From: Deefgea tanakiae
GTDB taxonomy: Bacteria; Pseudomonadota; Gammaproteobacteria; Burkholderiales; Chitinibacteraceae
Length of the DNA: 64,000 nucleotides
Assembly (NCBI RefSeq): GCF_019665765.1
Contig: NZ_CP081150.1
Coordinates: 3,472,001 to 3,536,000, forward strand
Direction: 5' to 3'
The notes under the pieces were generated by a model. That model saw only the letters and a program-made list of their open reading frames with translations. It made no database searches and had not been told where the DNA came from. A program made the translations under genes and the position numbers. This document shows positions 33,785 through 44,912 of this stretch, in pieces (position 1 is the stretch's first letter; the number at the start of each line of letters is the position of its first letter).

Positions 33785-34080
33785 CCCGCTTGAATATGTT
33801 TTTGTTAGCGGTTTTGGTGATTTGCGCTTTGGCTGTGGTGACCAGCCGCCATAAAGCCAGGAAGTTATTTATTGAGCTGCAAAAAGAAGATGTGCTCACT
33901 AAAAAACTCGATGTTGAATGGGGGCAATTGCAGCTAGAGCAGAGTACTTGGGCCATGCACTCGAGGATAGAGCAAGAAGCGCAGCATAATTTAGGGATGC
34001 AAGTTGCACCTTCAAATCGTACGCAAGTAATTTTAGAGCATGGCCAAGTGGTAAAAAAACCTGAGGTCAAAGATTTGTAA
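33781..34080 (+). CDS. ftsL: Cell division protein FtsL
   Basis: 99 residues, bitopic: a short cytoplasmic start, a membrane helix (about 5-22), then a coiled coil with [22 protein letters not shown]. FtsL forms a complex with FtsB and FtsQ that activates FtsWI. It begins with GTG 33781, overlapping the rsmH stop by four bases, and ends on the first base of the ftsI start codon. Confidence 0.9.
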   Translation: MTRLNMFLLAVLVICALAVVTSRHKARKLFIELQKEDVLTKKLDVEWGQLQLEQSTWAMHSRIEQEAQHNLGMQVAPSNRTQVILEHGQVVKKPEVKDL

Positions 34081-35933
34081 TGGCCTTAATGAGTAAAGCA
34101 GCCGGAAATCGAGGCGCAAGATTTAGCAGTCCACCAAAAGCCAAGTTAGAACGTTGGCGAGTATGGGTCGTGCTCGGTGGTTTACTGATGCTCTTGAGTG
34201 GTTTGTTGGGGCGCGGGCTGTATTTACAAGTTTGGAATGACGGATTTTTGCAAGACCAAGGTGATGCGCGTTACCGCCGCACTTTAAAGCTTGAAGCCAA
34301 TCGCGGCATGATTACCGATCGAAATGGTGAGCCATTGGCCATTTCGACGCCAGTGCAGTCGATTTGGATGAGCCCACGCAGTATGGCGGTTTTATCAGCA
34401 GGACAAACACGACCTGTTGATTGGAAGCCAGCGAATGACGATGAGCTGATTCCGATGTCGCTGGAAGAGATTAAAAAATTAGAAAAGCATTTGCAGTTAG
34501 CACCGAATGAATTATTGAAAAAGCTCAGTGCATCAAGAAAAAATTCTCAGGGCAAAGAGGTTAAGTCTGATTTCTTGTGGGTAAAGCGTCATATCTCGCC
34601 GACAGATGCCAAGTCATTAATGGCAATGAAAATTCCTGGCGTGTATTCGCAAACTGAATATCGGCGCTATTACCCCGCAGGTGAGGTGATGGCGCACATT
34701 ATTGGCTTTACCGATATTGATGGTAAAGGCCAAGAAGGTTTTGAATTAACGCGTGAAAAAATGCTGGCAGGTAAGCCTGGCTCTCGAACTGTGATTCGAG
34801 ATCGGCGTGGTTACATCGTTGAAGACGTTTCAACGATTATTCCGCCACAAGAAGGACAAACTTTGCAATTGTCGATTGATCGCCGGATTCAGTATTTGGC
34901 CTACCGAGAATTGAAAAATGCCGTTGAAACATCGGGCGCAGTGGGTGGTGCGATTGTGGTTCTGGATGCACGTACGGGTGAAGTATTGGCCTTGGCCAAT
35001 GCGCCATCGTACAACCCGAACAGCCGAGCCAAGATTGACCCCTCGCATAAGCGGAACCGCGCTTTGACTGATTTGTATGAGCCAGGCTCAACGATGAAGG
35101 CGATTACCGTAGCGATGGCGCTCAATGCGGGCAAAGTGACGCCACAGACCGTAATCCAAACGGGTAATGGCACGATGGCGATTGGCCCGAATAGGGTGAA
35201 GGATGATCACCCCGTCGGAGCTGCAACGGTTGAGCACATTATGCAGAAGTCTTCCAATGTGGGGACGGCCAAAATGGCACTCATGATGGATAGGGAAGCG
35301 GCTTGGAATTTTTATAAAGACGTTGGTTTTGGTGAAGTGCCACACACCGGTTTCCCAGGTGAAGCTGCTGGGCGCTTAAGACCTTGGAAAAATTGGCGAC
35401 CGATTGAAGAGGCCACCATGGGTTTTGGTTACGGGATGTCGGTTAGCTTGATGCAAATGGCGCGCTCGTATCAGTTGTTTGCAGGCAATGGCGAAATTCA
35501 TCCGGTGACCTTTACCAAGTTGGTAGCACCAGCACCAGGAAAGCAGGTGGTTTCAGCCAAGACGGCAGAGCAAGTGCGAAAAATGTTGGAGATGGTGACT
35601 TTGCCAGGGGGTACGGCAACCCGAGCGCAGGTCGTTGGGTACCGAGTCGGTGGCAAAACAGGCACAGCGAAAAAATTAGTTAACGGCGCGTATTCAGATA
35701 CTGCGCGGGTTGCTTCTTTTGTGGGTTTGGCGCCGATCTCTGATCCTCGCTTGATTGTAGCAATCATGATTGATGAGCCAAGCTTTGCTTTACGGTATGG
35801 TGGTCTAGTTGCAGCACCGATTTTTAGTAGTGTCGTAGCGGGTAGTTTGCGAATGCTTGGCGTACCGCCAGATGCGCCAACCACCAATATTTTCTTACCG
35901 AGTCAAGAATTAGAAGTAAAGGAAGAGACATGA
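34080..35933 (+). CDS. ftsI: Septal peptidoglycan transpeptidase FtsI (PBP3)
   Basis: 617 residues. A membrane helix near 28-48, a pedestal domain, and the penicillin-binding transpeptidase domain with Ser337-x-x-Lys340 (EPGSTMK), Ser391-Ser-Asn393 and Lys526-Thr-Gly528. It cross-links septal peptidoglycan together with FtsW. It overlaps ftsL by one base and murE by four bases. Confidence 0.96.
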   Translation: MALMSKAAGNRGARFSSPPKAKLERWRVWVVLGGLLMLLSGLLGRGLYLQVWNDGFLQDQGDARYRRTLKLEANRGMITDRNGEPLAISTPVQSIWMSPRSMAVLSAGQTRPVDWKPANDDELIPMSLEEIKKLEKHLQLAPNELLKKLSASRKNSQGKEVKSDFLWVKRHISPTDAKSLMAMKIPGVYSQTEYRRYYPAGEVMAHIIGFTDIDGKGQEGFELTREKMLAGKPGSRTVIRDRRGYIVEDVSTIIPPQEGQTLQLSIDRRIQYLAYRELKNAVETSGAVGGAIVVLDARTGEVLALANAPSYNPNSRAKIDPSHKRNRALTDLYEPGSTMKAITVAMALNAGKVTPQTVIQTGNGTMAIGPNRVKDDHPVGAATVEHIMQKSSNVGTAKMALMMDREAAWNFYKDVGFGEVPHTGFPGEAAGRLRPWKNWRPIEEATMGFGYGMSVSLMQMARSYQLFAGNGEIHPVTFTKLVAPAPGKQVVSAKTAEQVRKMLEMVTLPGGTATRAQVVGYRVGGKTGTAKKLVNGAYSDTARVASFVGLAPISDPRLIVAIMIDEPSFALRYGGLVAAPIFSSVVAGSLRMLGVPPDAPTTNIFLPSQELEVKEET

Positions 35934-37417
35934 AGCCTGCGAGCTGGGAATTGCCTGCCTTTGATTTGTCTGCGGTGATTGATTTAGTCGGTGGTCGGCC
36001 TATGGTCGTCGATAGCCGCAAGGTCGTGGCGGGGGATGTGTTCTTTGCTTTTCAGGGCGAGTATGCCGATGGCCGTCAGTTTATCGCAGATGCCATCGCG
36101 AATGGCGCAGCGGCTGTAGTGTGGGAAGAAGAGGATTTTGCATGGAATCCAGCTTGGGATGTTAAGAATTTAGCCGTGCCTGCTTTGCGATATCAGGCGG
36201 GTATCATTGCGTGTGCCATATTAAATAATGACTCTGGGTTGATGCCTGTAGTGGGTATTACCGGCACCAATGGTAAAACATCGATTGCCAATTGGTTGGC
36301 GCAAGCGTTTGACAGTTTGGGAAATAAAACTGGCGTGCTGGGTACGCTGGGTAATGGTTTTTTAGGTGAGCTCGAAAGCTCAACGCACACCACGCTAGAT
36401 CCGATTGGCGTACAGAATTGGTTAGCTAAATTTCGCACGCATGGTGCGACGCATGCCGTGATGGAGGTTTCTTCACACGGTTTAGTGCAAGCGCGGGCGC
36501 ATGGTGTGCCGTTTAAAACGGCGGTGTTTACCAATTTAACCCGCGATCATTTGGATTACCACGGCACGATGGCCGCGTATGCGGCAGCAAAAGCCAAGCT
36601 GTTTGAATGGGACGGTTTGCAAACGGCTGTAATTAATGCCGATGACGCTTTCGGTCGAGAGTTATTAGAATTCACCACCGCGCCAAAAGTGTATTCCTAT
36701 GGCTTTAGCCAAGGGAATTTACGCGTAAAGCATTTTGAATCGTCACTCGATGGTCTTTCTTTGGTCGTTGACACTCCTTTGGGTGAAGCGGCTATCAATT
36801 CGCCGCTGCTTGGGCGCTTTAACGTGAGTAATTTACTGGCGTGTTTAGGCGTATTGCTAGCTGATGGTGTCGCGCTTGAAGACGCATGCCGTGTCCTAGG
36901 CCAGATTCGTTCTGCACCAGGCCGGATGCAGTGTCTGGGCGGTTTTGGCAAGCCGATGGTGGTGGTTGACTACGCCCATACGCCTGATGCTCTGGAAAAA
37001 GCCTTGCTCACACTGCGTGAGGCGATGCCTGTGAATTCACGCCTTTATTGTGTTTTTGGTTGTGGCGGGGATAGAGATACGGGTAAGCGCCCATTGATGG
37101 GGGAAATCGCTTGCCGATTAGCCGATGCCGTCGTGGTGACCAGTGACAATCCGCGTACAGAAAAGCCGCGTGAGATTATTGAACAAATTGTAGCGGGTGT
37201 TGAAGGCGTTCCCGGTACGGGCAATGCCAATTATGCAATTGAGTCGGATCGATTTCATGCGATTAGCGACACCATTGATATGGCAGCGAGTACGGATGTG
37301 ATTTTGATTGCTGGTAAAGGGCATGAAACGTATCAGGAAATTATGGGCGTACGCCAACATTTTGATGATGTAGAAGTCGCAAGTGCCGCATTGGCGAAAA
37401 AAGTAATAAGGAAGTAA
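35930..37417 (+). CDS. murE: UDP-MurNAc-tripeptide synthetase (meso-DAP adding)
   Basis: 495 residues with ATP-binding GITGTNGKTS, the carbamylated-lysine region and HTTLDP. The SDNPRTEKP stretch contains the DNPR motif diagnostic for addition of meso-diaminopimelate rather than lysine. Cytosolic third amino-acid ligase of the pathway. Overlaps ftsI and murF. Confidence 0.96.
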   Translation: MKPASWELPAFDLSAVIDLVGGRPMVVDSRKVVAGDVFFAFQGEYADGRQFIADAIANGAAAVVWEEEDFAWNPAWDVKNLAVPALRYQAGIIACAILNNDSGLMPVVGITGTNGKTSIANWLAQAFDSLGNKTGVLGTLGNGFLGELESSTHTTLDPIGVQNWLAKFRTHGATHAVMEVSSHGLVQARAHGVPFKTAVFTNLTRDHLDYHGTMAAYAAAKAKLFEWDGLQTAVINADDAFGRELLEFTTAPKVYSYGFSQGNLRVKHFESSLDGLSLVVDTPLGEAAINSPLLGRFNVSNLLACLGVLLADGVALEDACRVLGQIRSAPGRMQCLGGFGKPMVVVDYAHTPDALEKALLTLREAMPVNSRLYCVFGCGGDRDTGKRPLMGEIACRLADAVVVTSDNPRTEKPREIIEQIVAGVEGVPGTGNANYAIESDRFHAISDTIDMAASTDVILIAGKGHETYQEIMGVRQHFDDVEVASAALAKKVIRK

Positions 37418-37419
37418 TG

Positions 37420-38790
37420 ATGTTGAATTTGCAGGAAACTGCGCAAGCGCTCAATGCCAAGCTACAGGGAAATCCTGAGTTGGTGTTTATGCGCGTCACC
37501 ACGGATAGCCGCGACATTCGCGCGGGTGATTTGTTTGTTGCACTCAAAGGTGAGCGTTTTGATGCGCATGATTTTGTCGCGCAAGCATTCGCACAAGGTG
37601 CGGTTGCGGTGATGGTTGAGCATGCCGTGGACGGCAATTGCATTATCGTCGCTGATACCTTGTTGGCTTTGGGTGAGTTAGCAGGGTATTGGCGTGCAAG
37701 GCATGCGGCAAAACCGTTAGTGGCAATTACTGGCAGTAATGGTAAAACATCGCTAAAAGAAATGTTGGCTTCGATTCTGGCGGTGAATGCCGGTAGCGCC
37801 GACTTGGTGCATGCGACCAAAGGCAATTTGAATAACCATATTGGCTTGCCGTTAACGCTATTGGGAATTCGTGCTGAGCATCGTTTTGTCGTGGCCGAGA
37901 TGGGGATGAACCATTTTGGCGAGATTGATTACCTCACTAATATTGCGCGTCCAGACGTAGCGGTGGTGAATAACGCGGGCGCAGCGCACTTAGAAGCTTT
38001 GGGTTCAGTTGCGGGAGTTGCCAAAGCAAAAGGTGAGATTTTTGCTGGCTTGGTCGGTAATGGCGTAGCCATTATCAATGCCGATGATGAGTTTGCAGGT
38101 TTCTGGCGTGAATTAGCCAGCTCGCATTCACAAATCTCATTTGGTTTACAAGACGCAGAAATCTCTGCCGAGCAAGTTCAACTATTGGCCAGTGGCAGTG
38201 TATTCAAATTGGCGACGCCGTTGGGCTCAGCAGAAGTATCACTGGTCGTGCCGGGATTACACAATGTCCGCAATGCACTGGCTGCAGCAGCATCGGCCAT
38301 CGCTTTGCAAATTCCATTGGCTGATATTGCTACGGGATTATCAGCATGGGGTGGCGTTAAGGGCCGATTGCAAGCTAAACGTGCTGCTAATGGCGCGAGT
38401 ATTTTAGATGACACTTATAACGCCAATCCCGACTCAATGCGCGCAGCGGTTGATGTATTAGCTGCGATTGGTGCAAGCAGTACCGAGCCAACGGTGCTGG
38501 TATTGGGTGATATGGGCGAAGTTGGCGAGGATGCGGCAGAGCGTCACGCTGAAATCGGCGCATATGCACGCCATCAAGGCATCGGCGCATTGTTTGCCCT
38601 TGGCGAGCACATGGCTCACGCCGTAGCTGAATTTGGCGAAGGCGCTCAGCATTTTGCAAACAAAGCTGATTTATTGCTCGCACTCACTCAAGCCGTGACA
38701 CAGCAATCACACGTTTTAGTAAAAGGTTCGCGATTTATGCGAATGGAAGAAGTTGTTATTGCTTTAGAAGGAGTACAGCCATGTTGCTGA
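37420..38790 (+). CDS. murF: UDP-MurNAc-pentapeptide synthetase
   Basis: About 456 residues with the Mur ligase pattern: [45 protein letters not shown] and [16 protein letters not shown]. It adds D-Ala-D-Ala to the UDP-tripeptide. Two consecutive ATGs are possible (37417, 37420); AAGGA ends seven bases before the second, which I use. The 3' end overlaps mraY by ten bases. Confidence 0.96.
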   Translation: MLNLQETAQALNAKLQGNPELVFMRVTTDSRDIRAGDLFVALKGERFDAHDFVAQAFAQGAVAVMVEHAVDGNCIIVADTLLALGELAGYWRARHAAKPLVAITGSNGKTSLKEMLASILAVNAGSADLVHATKGNLNNHIGLPLTLLGIRAEHRFVVAEMGMNHFGEIDYLTNIARPDVAVVNNAGAAHLEALGSVAGVAKAKGEIFAGLVGNGVAIINADDEFAGFWRELASSHSQISFGLQDAEISAEQVQLLASGSVFKLATPLGSAEVSLVVPGLHNVRNALAAAASAIALQIPLADIATGLSAWGGVKGRLQAKRAANGASILDDTYNANPDSMRAAVDVLAAIGASSTEPTVLVLGDMGEVGEDAAERHAEIGAYARHQGIGALFALGEHMAHAVAEFGEGAQHFANKADLLLALTQAVTQQSHVLVKGSRFMRMEEVVIALEGVQPCC

Positions 38791-39866
38791 TGTTGTTGCA
38801 ATGGCTCGGCGAATCGGTTCGCGCCTTTAATGTATTTAATTACCTAACGTTGCGTGCAGTTTTGGCAACGATTACCGCTTTGACGATTTCATGGACTTTA
38901 GGCCCATGGGTAATTCGCAAATTAGCTGAGTTAAAAGTTGGCCAAGCAGTACGAGATGATGGCCCACAAACGCATTTGATTAAAGCCGGCACGCCTACGA
39001 TGGGCGGCACGCTGATTTTGCTATCGATTGGTCTGACTACCTTACTGTGGGGCGACTTGCGTAATCAATACATTTGGTTGGTACTCGTCGTGACCTTGGC
39101 TACGGGCGTGATTGGTTTTGTTGATGATTACAAAAAAGTAGCGCTCAAAAATCCAAAGGGTTTGTCGGCCAAGGCCAAAATGTTTTGGCAATCGGCAATT
39201 GCGATTGGTGCGGGTTTATTTTTGGTTAACTTTGGTAGTGATGCGAGCAATACCGGTTTCATTATTCCATTTTACAAAGAAATCCTTTATCCATTTGGTG
39301 CCATTGGTTTTTGTATCTTGACCTATTTCGTCATTGTGGGGACGAGTAATGCGGTCAATCTTACCGATGGCTTGGATGGCTTGGCGATTATGCCGGTGGT
39401 GTTGGTCGCTGGCGCGTTTTGTATTTTTGCCTATGTGGCAGGCAATTTTAAATTTGCAACTTACCTTGGTGTTCCCCATGTGGCGGGTGCAGGTGAATTG
39501 ATTGTTTTCTGTGCGGCAATTGTTGGCGCAGGCTTGGGCTTTTTATGGTTCAACGCTTATCCGGCTGAAGTCTTCATGGGCGACGTTGGCGCGTTGGCGC
39601 TTGGTGCCGGTTTAGGCGTGGTGGCGGTGATTGTTCGTCAAGAAATCGTTTTATTGATTATGGGCGGCGTGTTTGTCGTTGAGGCGCTCTCGGTGATGAT
39701 CCAAGTTGCAAGTTTCAAAATGACGGGCAAGCGGGTGTTCCGAATGGCACCCTTGCATCATCACTATGAATTGAAGGGCTGGAAAGAAACCCAAGTGGTG
39801 GTTCGTTTCTGGATTATCACCATGCTTTTGGTCTTGGTAGGCTTAGCCACCTTGAAACTACGGTAG
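38781..39866 (+). CDS. mraY: Phospho-MurNAc-pentapeptide transferase MraY
   Basis: 361 residues with ten membrane helices. It makes lipid I by transferring phospho-MurNAc-pentapeptide to undecaprenyl phosphate. The signature GTPTMGG, the FVDDYKK aspartates, [10 protein letters not shown] and the [13 protein letters not shown] loop are all present. Confidence 0.97.
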   Translation: MLLMLLQWLGESVRAFNVFNYLTLRAVLATITALTISWTLGPWVIRKLAELKVGQAVRDDGPQTHLIKAGTPTMGGTLILLSIGLTTLLWGDLRNQYIWLVLVVTLATGVIGFVDDYKKVALKNPKGLSAKAKMFWQSAIAIGAGLFLVNFGSDASNTGFIIPFYKEILYPFGAIGFCILTYFVIVGTSNAVNLTDGLDGLAIMPVVLVAGAFCIFAYVAGNFKFATYLGVPHVAGAGELIVFCAAIVGAGLGFLWFNAYPAEVFMGDVGALALGAGLGVVAVIVRQEIVLLIMGGVFVVEALSVMIQVASFKMTGKRVFRMAPLHHHYELKGWKETQVVVRFWIITMLLVLVGLATLKLR

Positions 39867-39872
39867 GCGAAG

Positions 39873-41270
39873 ATGGAACTCACTGCAAAACATTGCATCG
39901 TGGTTGGCTTGGGTGATACGGGCTTGGCCACTGCGCGTTGGTTGGTCGCTAAAGGGGCGCGTGTAACGGTGGCTGATAGTCGCAGCACACCACCCAATTT
40001 AGCTAATTTACAGGCTGAGTTGCCAGGTGTTGCGTTGCGACTTGGTTCTTTCAATGTCGATACATTCGCCGATGCCGACATGCTCATCACCAGCCCTGGT
40101 GTGCCATTGGCAACACCAGAAATCGCCGTTGCTATAGCGCATGGCGTACCTGTTTTGGGTGATATTGAGTTATTGGCGCAAGCATTAGTGGGTAAGCCGA
40201 GCCAAGTGATTGCCATTACTGGTTCTAATGGCAAATCGACCGTGACAACGATGGTGGCGCAAATGTGCGAGGCCGCCGGAAAAACAACCGTGATGGCCGG
40301 CAATATCGGCGTCCCCGTCTTGGCCGCATTGGCTGAGTGGGAAGCGCGTGGTGAGTGGCCTGATATTTGGGTGCTCGAACTATCAAGTTTTCAATTGGAG
40401 ACAACGCGTTCCTTAGCTCCCGTCGCGGCGACGGTGCTCAATGTTTCTGAAGATCATTTAGATCGTTACGCTGGAATGAAAGAGTATGCAGCGACCAAAG
40501 CCAGTATTTTTGCTGGTGTAGGCATGCAGGTGCTGAATCGCGAAGATGGCTGGTGCCGGGGTATGGCTCGCCAAGCAAGAGAAGTTATATGGTTTGGTGC
40601 GGATACGCCACGTAATGGTTCTGAATATGGATTGCTTGAATTAGACGGTGATTTTAGTCTGCGTTGCGGCGATATCGAGTTGATGAAAGCTTCTCAATTG
40701 CCGGTTGCGGGCTTGCATAATGCGGTGAATGCCTTGGCTTCAATTGCCTTGTGCCGCGCAGCGGGTTTGCCAATCGAGCCGCTCATTAGAGCGCTGAAAA
40801 ACTTCAAAGGTTTGCCGCATCGGGTTGAGTTTGTCGCTGAAATTAATGGCGTGGCTTATTACGACGACTCAAAAGGCACCAATGTAGGCGCAACTGAAGC
40901 GGCACTCAAAGGCATGACTCGTCCCGTGGTACTGATTGCAGGTGGTGATGGTAAAGGGCAAGACTTTTCTCCTTTGCTTGAGGCGTGCGAGCAAATTTGT
41001 CGTGCAGTGTTGCTGATTGGGCGCGATGCACCTGCTTTGGCCGAAGTGCTCAATGAAGCGACTTCAGCATACTTGCCAGATGATGATGACAATTACTTGC
41101 CGGTGATGATGGTGCCGTCACTAGAGATGGCGGTATCGGTGGCGAGCAATTTTGCAGAAACGGGTGATGTGGTATTGCTCTCGCCCGCCTGTGCCAGCTT
41201 GGACATGTTTAAAAATTATCACCATCGTGCAGAAGTGTTTATTGCAGCGGTCAAAGGTTTGGAGCATTAA
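39873..41270 (+). CDS. murD: UDP-MurNAc-L-alanine:D-glutamate ligase
   Basis: 465 residues. Rossmann-like start VVGLGDTGLATARWL, ATP site [15 protein letters not shown], then LELSSFQLE, NVSEDHLDRY and YYDDSKGTNVGAT. Adds D-glutamate in the cytosol. Six bases after mraY and overlapping ftsW by one base. Confidence 0.96.
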   Translation: MELTAKHCIVVGLGDTGLATARWLVAKGARVTVADSRSTPPNLANLQAELPGVALRLGSFNVDTFADADMLITSPGVPLATPEIAVAIAHGVPVLGDIELLAQALVGKPSQVIAITGSNGKSTVTTMVAQMCEAAGKTTVMAGNIGVPVLAALAEWEARGEWPDIWVLELSSFQLETTRSLAPVAATVLNVSEDHLDRYAGMKEYAATKASIFAGVGMQVLNREDGWCRGMARQAREVIWFGADTPRNGSEYGLLELDGDFSLRCGDIELMKASQLPVAGLHNAVNALASIALCRAAGLPIEPLIRALKNFKGLPHRVEFVAEINGVAYYDDSKGTNVGATEAALKGMTRPVVLIAGGDGKGQDFSPLLEACEQICRAVLLIGRDAPALAEVLNEATSAYLPDDDDNYLPVMMVPSLEMAVSVASNFAETGDVVLLSPACASLDMFKNYHHRAEVFIAAVKGLEH

Positions 41271-42457
41271 TGCGTCAAATCTTTTATCAAGCCATGAAGC
41301 GAATGAAGCCCACGATGAGCGCCTACGATCAGACGCTCTTCTGGTGCATCGTGATGCTGCTGACGATTGGTTTGGTGATGGTGTACTCGTCTTCGATTGC
41401 GATGGCGGAAGTAGATAAAGATACGGGATTTAAATCGAATTATTTTTTAATTCGTCATGCCATTTTTCTACTCGTGGGGTGCGCAGCGGCTTTTATTGCA
41501 TACAATATCCCAAGTGAAACTTGGCGTAAATACTCTCCGATTTTGTTTATTGGCGGCATTGTTTTACTGATCTTGGTATTGATTCCTGGCATTGGCCGAG
41601 AAGTAAACGGTAGTCGCCGCTGGTTGAGTTTATTTGTAATTAATTTGCAGCCATCTGAATTAGTTAAGTATTTTGTCGTGCTGTATGCCGCTGATTACAG
41701 TGTGCGTAAAAATAGCAGCATGAGTGCCAAAATTTCAGAGAGTTTCTCAAAAGTTTTATTTCCATTGGCCATCGTGATGACTGTGGTGGGCGGACTTTTA
41801 TTGGCACAACCCGATATGGGCGCGCTCATTGTGGTTACTGCGATTGCGGTCGGCATTTTATTTTTAGCTGGATTTAGTTGGCAATTATTTGCCGGCTTGA
41901 TTGTTGTTTTGGGTGGCGCTTTTTTTACTTTAATTGCAACGAGTCCATATCGCCGTGCTCGGGTTTTAGGATTTTTAGATCCTTGGCAAGATCCGTACGG
42001 TAAAGGTTATCAATTAAGTCATTCGCTGATTGCATTTGGACGTGGTGAGTTCACCGGTGTTGGCTTGGGATTAAGTGTTGAGAAATTGTCGTATTTACCT
42101 GAAGCGCACACTGACTTTTTAATGGCGATTATTGCTGAAGAATTTGGCTTTGTCGGTGTGGCTATTGTGATTTCTTTGTTTGCCTTTTTAGTCTTTCGCG
42201 CGTTTGCAATTGGCGTGCAAGCCAATAAATTAGAGCGGCATTGGCAATCATTAGCGGCGCAAGGCGTGGGTATTTGGATTGGCTTTCAGGCTGTGATTAA
42301 TATTGGCGTAAATATGGGCGTGATGCCGACTAAAGGGTTGACCTTGCCTTTACTTTCATTTGGCGGCTCTGGGATTGTTGCCAACTTATTGGCTTTGGGT
42401 TTTTTAATGCGAATTGACTATGAAAATCGCCAAATGATTCGGGGGTATAACGTATGA
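41270..42457 (+). CDS. ftsW: Septal peptidoglycan glycosyltransferase FtsW (SEDS)
   Basis: 395 residues with about ten membrane helices. Characteristic SEDS stretches are VNGSRRWLSL, LQPSELVKYFVVLYAADY, LLAQPDMGALIVV, EAHTDFLMAIIAEEFGF and PTKGLTLPLLSFGGSG. It polymerises lipid II with FtsI. The start ATG 41270 shares a base with the murD stop and has GGAG upstream. Confidence 0.96.
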   Translation: MRQIFYQAMKRMKPTMSAYDQTLFWCIVMLLTIGLVMVYSSSIAMAEVDKDTGFKSNYFLIRHAIFLLVGCAAAFIAYNIPSETWRKYSPILFIGGIVLLILVLIPGIGREVNGSRRWLSLFVINLQPSELVKYFVVLYAADYSVRKNSSMSAKISESFSKVLFPLAIVMTVVGGLLLAQPDMGALIVVTAIAVGILFLAGFSWQLFAGLIVVLGGAFFTLIATSPYRRARVLGFLDPWQDPYGKGYQLSHSLIAFGRGEFTGVGLGLSVEKLSYLPEAHTDFLMAIIAEEFGFVGVAIVISLFAFLVFRAFAIGVQANKLERHWQSLAAQGVGIWIGFQAVINIGVNMGVMPTKGLTLPLLSFGGSGIVANLLALGFLMRIDYENRQMIRGYNV

Positions 42458-43521
42458 AAAAACGTACCCTTTTGGTGATGGCGGGCGGTACAGGTGGACA
42501 TATTTTCCCCGCACTTGCAGTGGCAAATGCGGTGCGTGCTCAAGGCTGGGATGTGGTGTGGTTGGGCGCAAAAGACGCGATGGAAACGCGTGTCGTTCCG
42601 CAGCATGGTATTGATTTGGTGACCTTGGATATTACGGGTGTTCGTGGCAAGGGCTTGTTGAAAAAACTGAGCCAACCATGGGTGCAGGCGAAGGCATTGT
42701 TGCATGCGTTGAATTTGATTTTCCGTCGTCGCCCTGATGTGGCGATTGGCTTTGGTGGTTTTACGGGCTTTCCCGGCGGCCTCGCCATGCGTATGTGCTG
42801 GTTACCTTTGGTGATACACGAGCAAAACTCGGTAGCTGGTTTGACCAATCGAGTACTGTCCAAAATCGCTAATCGAGTGCTCTTTGCATTTCCTTCCGCG
42901 TTCCCAAATCAAGCGGATTGTGTCGGTAATCCGGTACGCGCTGAAATGAATGTTGTGGCAGGGCCGGAACTGCGATTTGCCGAGCGCTCTGGAGTATTAA
43001 AAATTTTAGTTGTAGGCGGAAGTTTGGGTGCACAAGTATTCAACGAACAACTGCCGCAAGCTTTGGCTTTGATTCCTGAGAATGCTAGGCCTGAAGTGAC
43101 GCATCAATCAGGTGAAAAGCATATTGAGACGCTCAAAGCCAATTACGTCGCAGCTGGCGTGAATGCCAATTGCGTTGCTTTTATTGGTGATATGGCGCAA
43201 GCGTACGCCGATGCAGATTTGGTATTGTGTCGATCCGGCGCTTTGACGGTCGCGGAATTGGCTTGTATTGGCGCGGCAAGTGTATTGGTGCCGTTTCCAT
43301 ATGCTGTGGATGACCATCAAACTGGAAATGCAAAATTCCTCAGCGATGCTGGGGCTGGCGTTTTATTGCCACAAACAGAAAGTAGCCCTGAAAAATTAGC
43401 AAAATTAATTCAAGAAATGACTCGAGAGCGTTGCCTGAAAATGGCAAAAGCCGCGCGAGTGTTAGCACAACCTAATGCAACGGACGCAGTCGTTGCAGTG
43501 ATTAAAGAATTGGCAGAATGA
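42454..43521 (+). CDS. murG: Lipid II synthase MurG
   Basis: 355 residues. A GT28 glycosyltransferase: [16 protein letters not shown] at the N-terminus, [29 protein letters not shown], the [11 protein letters not shown] donor site and [11 protein letters not shown]. Adds GlcNAc to lipid I at the inner face of the membrane. Four-base overlaps with both neighbours. Confidence 0.97.
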   Translation: MKKRTLLVMAGGTGGHIFPALAVANAVRAQGWDVVWLGAKDAMETRVVPQHGIDLVTLDITGVRGKGLLKKLSQPWVQAKALLHALNLIFRRRPDVAIGFGGFTGFPGGLAMRMCWLPLVIHEQNSVAGLTNRVLSKIANRVLFAFPSAFPNQADCVGNPVRAEMNVVAGPELRFAERSGVLKILVVGGSLGAQVFNEQLPQALALIPENARPEVTHQSGEKHIETLKANYVAAGVNANCVAFIGDMAQAYADADLVLCRSGALTVAELACIGAASVLVPFPYAVDDHQTGNAKFLSDAGAGVLLPQTESSPEKLAKLIQEMTRERCLKMAKAARVLAQPNATDAVVAVIKELAE

Positions 43522-44912
43522 AACATAAAGTAAAACGCATACATTTCGTAGGTATTGGCGGCGTTGGCATGAGCGGCATTGCCGAGGTGTTGTTGAATCT
43601 TGGTTTTGAGGTGAGCGGTACCGATTTGGGCGTGAGCGCAACTACCAAACGCTTGGCAGCTGCGGGCGCAGAAGTATTTCACGGCCATGCCGCTGAGTAC
43701 GTTGCTAACGCGGATGTGGTGGTGATTTCAAGCGCGGTCAAAGATGACAACCCCGAAGTTGTTGAGGCGCGCAAACGCAAAATTCCAGTAGTGCCACGCG
43801 CGATGATGTTGGCTGAGTTGATGCGCCTTAAGCAAGGCATCGCAATTGCCGGTACTCACGGAAAAACGACAACGACGAGTCTGAGCGCGAGTGTGCTTGA
43901 AGCTGCCGGGCTGGATCCGACCTTTGTGATTGGTGGAAAATTGCATGCCGCCGGCTCGAATGCACGATTGGGGCAAGGGGACTTTTTGGTTGCCGAAGCG
44001 GATGAAAGCGATGCGTCTTTCTTGATGCTCACGCCGGTGATTTCTGTGGTGACCAATATCGATGCCGATCATATGGATACCTATGGACATGATTTTGAAA
44101 AGCTGAAGCAAGCCTTCATCGATTTCCTGCACCATTTACCATTTTATGGTCGGGCGATTTTGTGTGTCGATGATCCACATGTGCGCTCAATTTTGCCGAA
44201 AGTCACCAGTCCAGTTACCACTTATGGCGTGGCTGAAGATGCAATGTTGCGCGCGGAAAACATCGTGGCCGATAACGGCCAGATGCGCTTTGATGCAGTT
44301 TGGGAAAACGGCGAATCACGCCGTTTGGCCGTGACCTTGAATATGCCCGGCATGCACAACGTGCTCAATGCCTTGGCTGCGATTGCGATTGGGATTGAAG
44401 TGGGGGCAGATGAAGCGGCGATTGTCGCAGCATTGGCTTCATTCCAAGGCGTAGGTCGTCGGTTCCAACGTTATGGCGAAGTGGCGCTTGAAACTGGTGG
44501 TTCATTTACCTTAGTCGATGATTATGGTCATCACCCGGTGGAAATGGCGGCGACTTTGGCCGCCACGCGAGGTGCTTTCCCAGGGCGTCGGTTGATGTTG
44601 GCATTCCAGCCGCACCGCTACACGCGAACGCGTGATTGTTTTGAAGATTTCGTCAAAGTACTCAATACCGTCGATGGTCTGTTGCTTGCCGAGGTTTACG
44701 CCGCTGGCGAAGCGCCGATTGTTGCCGCTGATGGCCGCTCACTTGCTCGTGCGGTACGTGTGGCTGGCAAGGTAGAGCCGGTGTTTGTGGAGAACATTGC
44801 CGATATGCCAGCGGCAATCCTTGCCGCAGTCCGTGATGGTGATGTGGTGGTCACGATGGGCGCCGGAACGATTGGGAATACACCGAAATTGTTAAGTGAG
44901 ATGGTGAAATGA
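43518..44912 (+). CDS. murC: UDP-MurNAc:L-alanine ligase
   Basis: 464 residues with [21 protein letters not shown]-binding [23 protein letters not shown] and [10 protein letters not shown]. Cytosolic first amino-acid ligase of peptidoglycan synthesis. ddlB follows directly with a four-base overlap; murB is not between them here. Confidence 0.97.
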   Translation: MKHKVKRIHFVGIGGVGMSGIAEVLLNLGFEVSGTDLGVSATTKRLAAAGAEVFHGHAAEYVANADVVVISSAVKDDNPEVVEARKRKIPVVPRAMMLAELMRLKQGIAIAGTHGKTTTTSLSASVLEAAGLDPTFVIGGKLHAAGSNARLGQGDFLVAEADESDASFLMLTPVISVVTNIDADHMDTYGHDFEKLKQAFIDFLHHLPFYGRAILCVDDPHVRSILPKVTSPVTTYGVAEDAMLRAENIVADNGQMRFDAVWENGESRRLAVTLNMPGMHNVLNALAAIAIGIEVGADEAAIVAALASFQGVGRRFQRYGEVALETGGSFTLVDDYGHHPVEMAATLAATRGAFPGRRLMLAFQPHRYTRTRDCFEDFVKVLNTVDGLLLAEVYAAGEAPIVAADGRSLARAVRVAGKVEPVFVENIADMPAAILAAVRDGDVVVTMGAGTIGNTPKLLSEMVK